From Tannerella sp. (GTDB taxonomy: Bacteria > Bacteroidota > Bacteroidia > Bacteroidales > Tannerellaceae), in contig JAIRYY010000260.1 in assembly GCA_031267485.1 (NCBI GenBank), positions 1 through 7,394 on the forward strand: a DNA stretch of 7,394 bases, in the 5' to 3' direction. Each line of letters begins with the position of its first letter. Positions within the stretch are counted from its first letter, which is position 1. Below, piece after piece: positions 1 through 5,659 of this stretch. Made by a program: the position numbers and the translations under genes. Below the pieces are notes generated by a model that saw only the letters and a program-made list of their open reading frames with translations, was not told where the DNA came from and did not search any database.

Positions 1-183
1 GGCGGCAGGGGTCGAATCCGCGGATTCCGGGTCATTTTCTCCGGCGGAAGGGGTAGAATCCGCGGATTCCGGGTCATTTTCTCCGGCGGCAGGGGTAGAA
101 ACCGCGGATTCCGGGTCATTTTCTCCGGCGGAAGGGGTAGAATCCGCGGATTCCGGGTCATTTTCTCCGCCGGAAGGGGTGGA
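1..183. repeat. 42-bp tandem repeat array, about 4.4 copies, open at the left edge
   Basis: Four full 42-bp units lie at 1-42, 43-84, 85-126 and 127-168, followed by a partial unit to about 183. The units differ at only a few positions. Units 1, 2 and 4 contain the 14-bp perfect palindrome GAATCCGCGGATTC, and unit 3 carries one mismatch in it. Because 42 is a multiple of three, several frames stay open. On the minus strand one frame reads GENDPESADSTPSA per unit and another reads MTRNPRILPLPPEK per unit. No start codon or gene context in the window shows that either is translated. The array lies 20 bp beyond the stop codon of the minus-strand dehydrogenase gene. Since 42 bp is close to four helical turns, the palindromes would fall on one face of the DNA. 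It is either a non-coding palindromic array or the end of a repeat-containing gene beyond the edge. Confidence 0.9.
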
Positions 184-203
184 CGGACGTGCGGTTGTAG
201 CGG

Positions 204-914
204 TCAGTCAAAAGGCAATCCCTCGAAACGGCGAATGTAGAAATGGTCGATTGTCCCGTTGCCGTTGTGATTGACGATGTAGCGTACGATTTCGGCGATT
301 TCTTCCGGCTGTATCAGCTCTTCCGCATGGATGTCGGGGCGGACTCCGGTCACCATTTCCGTCGCCACTCCTCCCGGAGAAATCAGGTGGACGCGTATGC
401 CGAACGGTTGCAGCTCTTTGGCCAGCGTTTTGGTGAAACCGGTCAGCGCGTGTTTGGACGAAGCATATACGGCCTGGTTTATGTACCCTTTGAAGCCCAC
501 GACCGATGCGATGTTGATGATGACGGGCTTTTCCGATTTCCTGAGATGCGGCAGGGCTTCCCTGCAGAGGAAGAACGGGGCGCGGGCGTTGACGGCAAAC
601 AGGCGGTTCCATTCTTCGGCGGAAGTCTCGACGAAGCTGCCGGACATGGCGATACCCGCGCAGTTGACAAGCACATCCAGCTGTTTAAATTTTTCCACAA
701 CCTGTCCGACAATCCGTTCCGGGGCTGCCATATCCTCCAAATCGGCTGATACGGCCAACCCCTGCCGGCCGGTTGATTCTATTTCCGAAACGGCTTCACG
801 GAGTTTTCCCGTATCGCGTCCCGTTACGGCCACGTCATAGCCGTTTTTTGCCAGTTCAAGCGCTATCACCCGTCCTATGCCGCGGGAGCCGCCTGTTACC
901 AAAGCTGTTTTCAT
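204..914 (-). CDS. Short-chain dehydrogenase/reductase (SDR), classical FabG-like
   Basis: This 236-residue protein is a typical classical SDR, a cytosolic NAD(P)-dependent oxidoreductase with a single Rossmann domain. The cofactor motif TGGSRGIG is at residues 7-14, the NCAG variant of the NNAG motif at 84-87, and Asn109, Ser137, Tyr150 and Lys154 form the catalytic tetrad (YASSK at 150-154). The SPGGV segment after strand 6 is at 179-183. The substrate cannot be read from the sequence; the C-terminal part, which usually decides it, is not one I recognise. The frame is open upstream to 1040, but ATG at 914 is chosen because the preceding 42 residues are not SDR-like and a promoter lies between 938 and 964. 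The length is normal for the family (about 235-260). It is transcribed divergently from the thioredoxin gene and appears monocistronic, with the repeat array beyond its end. Confidence 0.93.
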   Translation of the reverse strand: MKTALVTGGSRGIGRVIALELAKNGYDVAVTGRDTGKLREAVSEIESTGRQGLAVSADLEDMAAPERIVGQVVEKFKQLDVLVNCAGIAMSGSFVETSAEEWNRLFAVNARAPFFLCREALPHLRKSEKPVIINIASVVGFKGYINQAVYASSKHALTGFTKTLAKELQPFGIRVHLISPGGVATEMVTGVRPDIHAEELIQPEEIAEIVRYIVNHNGNGTIDHFYIRRFEGLPFD

Positions 915-937
915 ACGTTTTTTTATATTTTTCGCCG

Positions 938-964
938 CAAACGTACAAAGAAAATCTTTTACAA
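938..964 (-). promoter_or_regulatory. Bacteroidota-type promoter for the SDR gene
   Basis: On the minus strand TACGTTTG (945 down to 938) matches the -7 consensus TAnnTTTG exactly and is followed by C. A TTG (964-962) lies 16 bp upstream, in the position of the -33 element. The predicted transcript would start near 931, giving a leader of roughly 17 nt before ATG at 914. This supports the shorter start of the dehydrogenase. Confidence 0.7.
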
Positions 965-1000
965 CCCGCAGGAACTGAACAAATAAAGTTAATACTTGTA

Positions 1001-1026
1001 CTTTTATTTTATGAATAAAATAAAAG
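1001..1026. repeat. 11-bp A/T-rich inverted repeat between divergent promoters
   Basis: The arms CTTTTATTTTA (1001-1011) and TAAAATAAAAG (1016-1026) are perfect reverse complements around the 4-nt spacer TGAA. The repeat sits directly upstream of the -7 element of the thioredoxin gene, covering its -33 region, and about 37 bp upstream of the SDR -33 element. Position and symmetry suit a regulator binding site. A DNA hairpin or a chance A/T-rich palindrome is also possible. Confidence 0.55.
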
Positions 1027-1029
1027 CAA

Positions 1030-1037
1030 TACATTTG
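1030..1037 (+). promoter_or_regulatory. -7 promoter element of the TlpA-like gene
   Basis: TACATTTG matches the Bacteroidota -7 consensus TAnnTTTG and is followed by C, as in the SDR and serC promoters of this window. No clear TTG is found at the -33 position, where the A/T inverted repeat lies instead. Transcription would start near 1044, giving a leader of about 86 nt. The leader ends in a TA-rich run (1103-1129) without a Shine-Dalgarno sequence. Confidence 0.6.
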
Positions 1038-1129
1038 CAACGCCTCTCATTACAAATCTCACCGTTTCAGGCTGCGACGGTCGGAATCCTGAGGCGATTC
1101 TTACTATACATAATTAATATATATATAAT

Positions 1130-2221
1130 ATGAAAAACATTCTTTTTGTCATTTTCGCAATTTTATCGGCCGCATCGTGCTCGTCCGGTAAACAGGACAG
1201 GCAATCGTATCTGATTGAGGGTATTGTACCCGACAGCGCTTATAACGGACTGTGGGTATACATGAGGGATTATAACCAGTCGAAGGTAATAGACAGCGCT
1301 TTGGTGGTTAACGGCAAATTTTCTTTTTCCGGACAGGCGGACACCACGTTTTTCGTCAGGATTGAACCGGACATGAAACTTTTTGCCAATGTAATACGTG
1401 AAGCCGGAACAGTACAGGCCGATTTGTCCGACTATAAAAAAATCGGCGGAACGCCTTTAAATGAGGCGTACAGAACCTACATGCTGGAAACGCAGGAACT
1501 CTACCGCCAGGCGTCCGAAAAACGCAGGGAGATAGAGGAAGCTTTCAGGGATGATGCCGAAGCGCTTGCCGTGCAGCTGGAAGAACAGCAGAATTTGGCG
1601 TTCCGCAGATACAATGAATTTAATGCCCGCCATTTCTCCGCAAATAAAAACAATGCAATAGGAGCTTCCATCTTTAGCAGCTGGACATACGAACTTTCCC
1701 CCGGAGAAGTGGATTCCCTGTATGCCGAACTGGGCGAAGGCGTGAAACATTATCAGCAAATCCGGGCGATTATGACCGCAAACGAAAAGAAAATACAGAC
1801 GGCCGAAGGAATGATGTTTACAGACTTCACAATCGAAAACGGCAACCTCGACAGCACGGCTGTTTCCCTATCCGGTTATGTGGGCCGGGGGAAATACGTG
1901 CTTGTCGATTTCTGGGCTTCGTGGTGCGCCCCCTGCATAGCGGAAAATCCGGTGATAGCCGAAGTTTACCGGAAATATAAAGGCGACAGGTTCGAAGTCC
2001 TCGGCATAGCGGTCTGGGATAAACGCGAAGCAACCCTGGACGCTATCCGGAAACATAACATCGCATGGCCGCAGATTATCGATGCACAAATGATTCCGCT
2101 CGACCTCTACGGAATAAACGGGATTCCGCATATTATCCTGTTCGGCCCCGACGGAACCATCCTTGCCCGCGATTTGAGAGGCGACGCCTTGAAAGCCAAA
2201 GTGGCGGAGGTAATGAAATAA
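1130..2221 (+). CDS. DUF4369 plus TlpA-like thioredoxin protein, probable lipoprotein
   Basis: This 363-residue envelope thiol-disulfide protein starts with a hydrophobic signal peptide (residues 3-16) ending in LSAASC, so Cys17 is the likely lipidated residue. The lipobox is weak, with Ala at -3. Residues 26-105 look like the DUF4369 beta domain common before TlpA domains in Bacteroidota (IDSALVVNGKFSFSG at 54-68). A charged helical stretch follows (about 111-165). The C-terminal thioredoxin/AhpC-TSA-like fold covers about 225-363. Its active site WCAPC has Cys266 and Cys269, and the cis-Pro is Pro333 in GIPHI. Such proteins reduce or isomerise disulfides in the periplasm; the partner here is unknown. 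No acidic lipoprotein-export signal follows Cys17, so a periplasm-facing location is inferred. The gene has its own promoter. No strong terminator separates it from the repressor operon 150 bp downstream, so read-through is possible. Confidence 0.92.
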   Translation: MKNILFVIFAILSAASCSSGKQDRQSYLIEGIVPDSAYNGLWVYMRDYNQSKVIDSALVVNGKFSFSGQADTTFFVRIEPDMKLFANVIREAGTVQADLSDYKKIGGTPLNEAYRTYMLETQELYRQASEKRREIEEAFRDDAEALAVQLEEQQNLAFRRYNEFNARHFSANKNNAIGASIFSSWTYELSPGEVDSLYAELGEGVKHYQQIRAIMTANEKKIQTAEGMMFTDFTIENGNLDSTAVSLSGYVGRGKYVLVDFWASWCAPCIAENPVIAEVYRKYKGDRFEVLGIAVWDKREATLDAIRKHNIAWPQIIDAQMIPLDLYGINGIPHIILFGPDGTILARDLRGDALKAKVAEVMK

Positions 2222-2272
2222 TCGACTTATCAGGCATGTTCCCCTGTCCGGTATTTGTGCCGCATGAAGAAG

Positions 2273-2333
2273 AACTAAATCATTTAGTTATATTTAACTA
2301 AACAAATTAGTTTGCGAACTAAATTATGTCGTT
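2273..2333. promoter_or_regulatory. Tandem operator array, half-site AACTAA-N5-TTAGTT
   Basis: Three 17-bp sites occur in a row. Site 1 (2273-2289) is the perfect palindrome AACTAAATCATTTAGTT. Site 2 (2296-2312), AACTAAACAAATTAGTT, has perfect outer 6-bp arms with the same N5 spacing. Site 3 (2317-2333) has a perfect left half AACTAA and a degenerate right half GTCGTT. Centres are 23 and 21 bp apart, about two helical turns each. The sites overlap or flank the predicted promoter of the BlaI-type gene, which is the arrangement expected for autorepression by a dimeric winged-helix repressor. BlaI binding is inferred from position and family. The half-site differs from the TACA/TGTA dyads known for staphylococcal BlaI and MecI. 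Confidence 0.75.
2307..2314 (+). promoter_or_regulatory. Probable -7 promoter element of the repressor operon
   Basis: TTAGTTTG differs from TAnnTTTG only at the second base and is followed by CG, as at the serC and SDR promoters. Operator site 2 ends within it, and its -33 position, which lacks a clear TTG, falls at the right end of site 1. A bound repressor would therefore block polymerase directly. The leader to ATG would be about 50 nt and contains site 3. A weaker alternative is TTTG at 2311-2314 as -33 with GTTATTTG at 2331-2338 as -7. Confidence 0.5.
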
Positions 2334-2355
2334 ATTTGCGCCTGTAAACTTAAAA

Positions 2356-2363
2356 AAAGGAGG
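2356..2363 (+). promoter_or_regulatory. Strong Shine-Dalgarno site for the BlaI-type gene
   Basis: AAAGGAGG lies 8 nt before ATG 2372. A full anti-SD match stands out, because the other starts in this window have none or only a weak AGGTGA. It fixes the start of the repressor gene and suggests efficient translation once the operon is derepressed. Confidence 0.8.
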
Positions 2364-2371
2364 AAAACAAC

Positions 2372-2764
2372 ATGCAAAAACTAACGGCAAAAGAGGAAGA
2401 ACTGATGTGTTTTTTCTGGGAAAGGGAGGCGTTGTTCGTAAGGGACATGCTTGATTTTTACGATGAACCGAAACCTCATTTCAACACGCTTTCCACGATT
2501 GTGCGGGGGCTGGAGGAGAAAGGTTTTCTGTCGCATAAAACATACGGGAACACCTATCAGTACTATGCGATTGTCAGCAAGGAAGAATACAGCCGCGTCA
2601 CGCTGAAAAACGTGATACGCAAATATTTTGACGATTCATACCTTTACGCGGTTTCTTCGCTTGTGCAGAGCGAGAACATCTCCATCGAGGATCTGAAGCA
2701 GCTTATCAGAGAAGTGGAAAACCGGCCCGACCGGAAACCGGATGACAGGGACAATCAAAAATAA
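2372..2764 (+). CDS. BlaI/MecI/CopY family transcriptional repressor
   Basis: This 130-residue cytosolic DNA-binding protein has the layout and length of BlaI/MecI regulators. It has an N-terminal winged helix (about 1-70), with LTAKEEELM at 4-12 opening helix 1, a recognition-helix region at about 36-50 (HFNTLSTIVRGLEEK), and the wing GFLSHKTYGNTYQYY at 51-65. A C-terminal helical dimerisation part follows (about 72-117), with a charged tail. In the family, dimers bind palindromic operators and are inactivated by proteolysis after signalling by a BlaR1/MecR1 membrane protease. The gene for such a protease starts 6 bp downstream, and an AACTAA/TTAGTT operator array lies upstream, so the pair is very likely autoregulated. 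Because the partner lacks a beta-lactam sensor domain, a role in beta-lactam resistance should not be assumed. Confidence 0.93.
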   Translation: MQKLTAKEEELMCFFWEREALFVRDMLDFYDEPKPHFNTLSTIVRGLEEKGFLSHKTYGNTYQYYAIVSKEEYSRVTLKNVIRKYFDDSYLYAVSSLVQSENISIEDLKQLIREVENRPDRKPDDRDNQK

Positions 2765-2770
2765 ACCGGC

Positions 2771-4231
2771 ATGGGAGCATTTTTCGCATACTCGCTGCAG
2801 TCAGCCATCTGCCTGGCGGTGTTCTATCTGTTTTACAAAGTATTGCTGAGCCGGGAAACATTTCACCGCTTCAATCGCATCGCATTACTTGGCGTGCCGG
2901 CATTATCGCTGATAATCCCGCTCTTGCCCCCGTTCCGGCAGGCGTCCGCGGCGGATGCGGATGTAATTGTCGATGCGGTCACAAGCCGGGAAATCCTGTC
3001 CGCGACGGACCTCTTTCCGGGAAACATGAACGACGCCGGAACCGGTGCGGACGGCGGGATCATCTGGTCTTTTTTGCTGATTGCGTACCTGTCGGGATGC
3101 GTTTTTTGCCTGATATATGCCATCCTGTCCGCAATCCGCCTGATGCATTTGATAAAAGGAAAGGAATACCGGAAAACCGGCAGCGGCACAAAACTTGTCA
3201 TCCTGAACGGAGAGGACATTGCGCCGTTCAGCTGGATGAGATATGTCGTCCTTTCACGCTCCGATTACGAGGAAGCCGGGGAAACCATCCTTGCACACGA
3301 AAATGCGCACGTCCGCCTGAATCATACATACGACCTGATGATTGCGCAAGTCTGCATCATCATGCAATGGTACAATCCGGCGGTGTGGCTTCTGTACCGG
3401 GAATTGCAGAATATTCACGAATACGAAGCGGACGACGAGGTTCTCCGCCGGGGTATCAACGCGAAACAATATCAATTGTTAATCATAAAAAAAGCTGTCG
3501 GCTCACGACTCTACTCAATGGCCAACAGCTTTAATCACAGTAATCTTAAAAAACGTATCACTATGATGTTACAAAAAAAATCAAACTCGCGGGCACGGTT
3601 GAAGTACGCTTACGTACTCCCATTGGCAGCTATGGCAATAGCCGCTTTCGCCCATCCCGAAATCTCACGGCAATTCGAGGAGATTTCGAACGCCAAAATT
3701 AGTCATTTTGCTTTAAAAACAAGCAACGATGAAGTGAAAAATTTTCCGGGAAGCAATTCCGAAACGGTAGCCTTTCCTGAAACGGGAACAGCGGAAATGA
3801 CCGCCGCCGGACAGACCTCTTCCGCTCCGGGAGCCGCCGCCGACAATAATCGGAGCGGTTCGGAAAAAGCCATTGCGCCGAATGATACCGTTTATGTTAC
3901 GGCGGAGGAAATGCCTGAATTTCCCGGCGGAGATGCCGCCCTTTTGAAATTTATCGCCGACAGCTGCCTGAGGTATCCTGCAAAAGCAAAAAAGAATCAT
4001 ATTGAGGGACGCGTTTCATGTACTTTTACCGTCAATACCGACGGTTCCATTTCGGATGTGCAGGTCATAAGGTCCGTTGACCCGGAACTTGACGCGGAAG
4101 CAATACGGGCCATACAGTCGTTGCCCAATTTCAAACCCGGCAAAATGGGAGGCAAGGCGGTAAGAGTCAAATACAGTCTGCCGATTCGTTTCAGATTACC
4201 GGCGCCACCGCCACCACCCCCCATGAATTAA
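2771..4231 (+). CDS. BlaR1-like M56 membrane metalloprotease with TonB C-terminal domain
   Basis: This 486-residue inner-membrane protein has hydrophobic segments at about 6-26, 36-54 and 97-126, and a fourth at about 279-294. Between the third and fourth lies an M56 zinc metalloprotease domain: HENAH at 176-180 (HExxH; ligands His176 and His180, catalytic Glu177) and EYEAD at 217-221, with Glu217 the likely third ligand. The conserved MANSFNHSNLKKRITMM stretch (250-266) precedes the last membrane helix. The rest is periplasmic: a low-complexity S/T/G/A-rich linker (about 320-372), then a TonB_C domain (about 385-477) with the typical YPAKAKKNHIEGRV segment (402-414), ending in PAPPPPPPMN. 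In BlaR1 the C-terminal part is a penicillin-binding sensor; here TonB_C takes its place, so the ligand is probably different. It is co-transcribed with the repressor gene 6 bp upstream and probably triggers its inactivation. Confidence 0.92.
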   Translation: MGAFFAYSLQSAICLAVFYLFYKVLLSRETFHRFNRIALLGVPALSLIIPLLPPFRQASAADADVIVDAVTSREILSATDLFPGNMNDAGTGADGGIIWSFLLIAYLSGCVFCLIYAILSAIRLMHLIKGKEYRKTGSGTKLVILNGEDIAPFSWMRYVVLSRSDYEEAGETILAHENAHVRLNHTYDLMIAQVCIIMQWYNPAVWLLYRELQNIHEYEADDEVLRRGINAKQYQLLIIKKAVGSRLYSMANSFNHSNLKKRITMMLQKKSNSRARLKYAYVLPLAAMAIAAFAHPEISRQFEEISNAKISHFALKTSNDEVKNFPGSNSETVAFPETGTAEMTAAGQTSSAPGAAADNNRSGSEKAIAPNDTVYVTAEEMPEFPGGDAALLKFIADSCLRYPAKAKKNHIEGRVSCTFTVNTDGSISDVQVIRSVDPELDAEAIRAIQSLPNFKPGKMGGKAVRVKYSLPIRFRLPAPPPPPPMN

Positions 4232-4240
4232 ATCGCCTTT

Positions 4241-4338
4241 TGTTAGCGATTAGCGGTTAATGATTAGTGATTAGTGGCTAATGATTAATGGTTAGTGATT
4301 AATGATTAATGATTAATGGTTAATTGTGAATTGTGAAT
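4241..4338. repeat. 14-unit heptamer tandem array (consensus GATTAAT/GRTTART)
   Basis: Starting 9 bp after the protease stop codon, 98 bp divide exactly into 14 heptamers. The units include GATTAGC, GGTTAAT, GATTAGT (twice), GGCTAAT, GATTAAT (four times), GGTTAGT and GGTTAAT, and end with two copies of TGTGAAT. The variation is mainly at positions 2, 3, 6 and 7. The array is non-coding and leads into the GC hairpin at 4342-4367. Confidence 0.88.
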
Positions 4339-4341
4339 TGT

Positions 4342-4367
4342 AGGGGCGCCTCTTGCGGGGCGCCCCT
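4342..4367. terminator. GC-rich hairpin, possible terminator or palindromic repeat core
   Basis: The arms GGGGCGCC (4343-4350) and GGCGCCCC (4359-4366) are perfect reverse complements around an 8-nt loop, extended by an A-T pair to 4342/4367. It lies 111 bp after the M56 protease gene, so it could end that transcript. The following sequence TTGTGATT is not a real U-tract, so factor-independent termination is uncertain. It is also the centre of the inverted heptamer arrays and may be the core of a dispersed repeat element. Confidence 0.5.
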
Positions 4368-4412
4368 TGTGATTGGTGGTTGGCTGGTAATGATTCGTGA
4401 TTTTCAAAAATT

Positions 4413-4447
4413 ATCAATTAATCACTAATCACTATCCATTAACCACT
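4413..4447. repeat. Inverted heptamer set, right arm of a repeat element
   Basis: Five heptamers (ATCAATT, AATCACT, AATCACT, ATCCATT, AACCACT) are reverse complements of the left-array type. The reverse complement of 4417-4447 matches 4252-4282 at 26 of 31 positions by eye. With the GC hairpin between them, 4252-4447 forms a long imperfect palindrome of about 196 bp. No transposase or obvious target-site duplication is visible. Confidence 0.75.
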
Positions 4448-4466
4448 TTTCTCCCCGTTTTTAGTA

Positions 4467-4494
4467 TTGGAAACAAATATATTTACTACCTTTG
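4467..4494 (+). promoter_or_regulatory. Promoter of the serC-serA operon
   Basis: TACCTTTG (4487-4494) is a perfect TAnnTTTG -7 element followed by C, and TTG (4467-4469) lies 17 bp upstream as the -33 element. This is the best promoter in the window. Transcription would begin near 4501, leaving an A-rich leader of about 38 nt with no Shine-Dalgarno site before ATG 4539. A lone AACTAA half-site (4499-4504) lies at the predicted start, without a matching second half. Confidence 0.8.
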
Positions 4495-4538
4495 CGCGAA
4501 CTAATAAAACATAATTAACAAATAAAACATTGATAAAG

Positions 4539-5603
4539 ATGAAGAAGCACAATTTTTATGCAGGCCCCTCTATTTTAAGTCAGTACACAATCAAGAATAC
4601 TGCCGACGCGATACTTGACTTCGCCGGTACGGGACTTTCGCTGATGGAGGTGTCACACAGAGGCAAGGAATTTGTTGCGGTTTGCGACGAAGCCCGCAAC
4701 CTGGTTAAGGAATTATTGGACGTACCGGCTACGCACGATGTGATTTTCCTCGGAGGCGGCGCCAGTATGCAGTTTTGTATGATACCCTACAATCTGTTGA
4801 AAAAGAAAGCATCCTATCTTGATACCGGCACATGGGCATCCAAAGCGATTAAGGAAGCCAAATTCTTCGGCGAAGTAGAGGTTGTCGCCTCATCCAAAGA
4901 AAAAAATTATACATTCATCCCGAAAAACTATACGGTTTCCGGCGATTCGGATTATTTCCACATCACGACGAACAACACAATCTACGGAACACAGATACAC
5001 CGTATTCCGCAGGTTGACGTCCCGCTTGTTGCGGACATGTCGTCCGATATATTCTCGCGCCCGGTTGACGTGTCAAAATACGATGCAATCTATGCCGGCG
5101 CGCAGAAAAACCTGGCGCCGTCGGGCGTTACCATCGTCATCGTACGGAAAGACGCGCTCAACAAAGCCGGCCGCCCGATTCCCACCATGCTGAATTACAT
5201 GACGCATGTGGAAAAGGAATCCATGTTCAATACGCCCCCGGTCGTCCCCATTTTTGCCGCCCTCCAGACGCTGAAATGGTACAAGGACAACGGAGGCATC
5301 GCTGCCATGCAAAAGAAAAACGAGGAAAAGGCGGCCGTCCTGTATGACGAAATAGACCGTAACAGGCTTTTCAAAGGTACGGCCGAACCGGAAGACCGCT
5401 CGCTGATGAACGTCTGCTTCGTCATGAACGACGAATATAAAGAGTTGGAACCGGAGTTTGCGACATTTGCCGCTGCCGCCGGAATGATAGGTATCAAGGG
5501 ACACCGTTCCGTAGGCGGTTTCCGCGCATCCATCTACAATGCAATGCCGTTAGACAGCGTGAAAGCCCTCGTTCAAGCAATGCAGGACTTCGAAAATGTT
5601 TAA
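4539..5603 (+). CDS. serC: Phosphoserine aminotransferase
   Basis: This 354-residue cytosolic PLP enzyme converts 3-phosphohydroxypyruvate and glutamate to phosphoserine and 2-oxoglutarate, the second step of serine synthesis; family members can also act in pyridoxal phosphate synthesis. Family marks are [10 protein letters not shown] near the N-terminus (5-14), [12 protein letters not shown] (residues 34-45), a [11 protein letters not shown]-binding segment, ADMSSD before the cofactor site, AGAQKN with the Schiff-base Lys190, and the C-terminal [18 protein letters not shown]. The length is normal (about 355-360). A TTG at 4530 would add MIK, but ATG 4539 gives the typical SerC N-terminus [11 protein letters not shown]. 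It leads the operon serC-serA-DUF1015, from the promoter at 4467-4494. Its stop codon lies within a heptamer repeat. Confidence 0.97.
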   Translation: MKKHNFYAGPSILSQYTIKNTADAILDFAGTGLSLMEVSHRGKEFVAVCDEARNLVKELLDVPATHDVIFLGGGASMQFCMIPYNLLKKKASYLDTGTWASKAIKEAKFFGEVEVVASSKEKNYTFIPKNYTVSGDSDYFHITTNNTIYGTQIHRIPQVDVPLVADMSSDIFSRPVDVSKYDAIYAGAQKNLAPSGVTIVIVRKDALNKAGRPIPTMLNYMTHVEKESMFNTPPVVPIFAALQTLKWYKDNGGIAAMQKKNEEKAAVLYDEIDRNRLFKGTAEPEDRSLMNVCFVMNDEYKELEPEFATFAAAAGMIGIKGHRSVGGFRASIYNAMPLDSVKALVQAMQDFENV

Positions 5604-5658
5604 TGTTTAGTGATTAATGATTAATCTTATAATTTTCAAATTTCAATTTTCAATTAAT
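5598..5658. repeat. Heptamer repeats between serC and serA
   Basis: GTTTAAT (containing the serC stop TAA), GTTTAGT, GATTAAT and GATTAAT run from 5598 to 5625. After a 5-nt gap come AATTTTC, AAATTTC, AATTTTC and AATTAAT (5631-5658), ending one base before the serA start codon. The first half belongs to the same family as the array at 4241-4338. The second resembles the sequence around 4400-4420. The repeats fill nearly the whole 56-bp intergenic space, and no Shine-Dalgarno site for serA is present. Confidence 0.8.
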
Positions 5659-5659
5659 T

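Noticed and set aside
1..183. CRISPR array
   Set aside because: The 42-bp units are directly adjacent, without unique spacers, and no cas gene is nearby.
243..840. Plus-strand open frames opposite the dehydrogenase (168 and 169 residues)
   Set aside because: They are antisense to a well-supported SDR gene, show no recognisable domain and are explained by its codon bias.
915..1040. N-terminal extension of the dehydrogenase to 1040
   Set aside because: The extra 42 residues are not SDR-like and would cover the predicted promoter; ATG 914 begins the typical MKTALVTGGSRGIG.
1038..1129. Riboswitch or structured leader before the TlpA-like gene
   Set aside because: Only short stems such as ACCGT/ACGGT and TCAGG/CCTGA are seen; no known riboswitch core is recognised.
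2222..2272. Intrinsic terminator after the TlpA-like gene
   Set aside because: Only a weak GGCA/TGCC pairing, without a T-tract, is present.
4530..4538. TTG start for serC
   Set aside because: It adds only three residues; ATG 4539 gives the usual SerC N-terminus.
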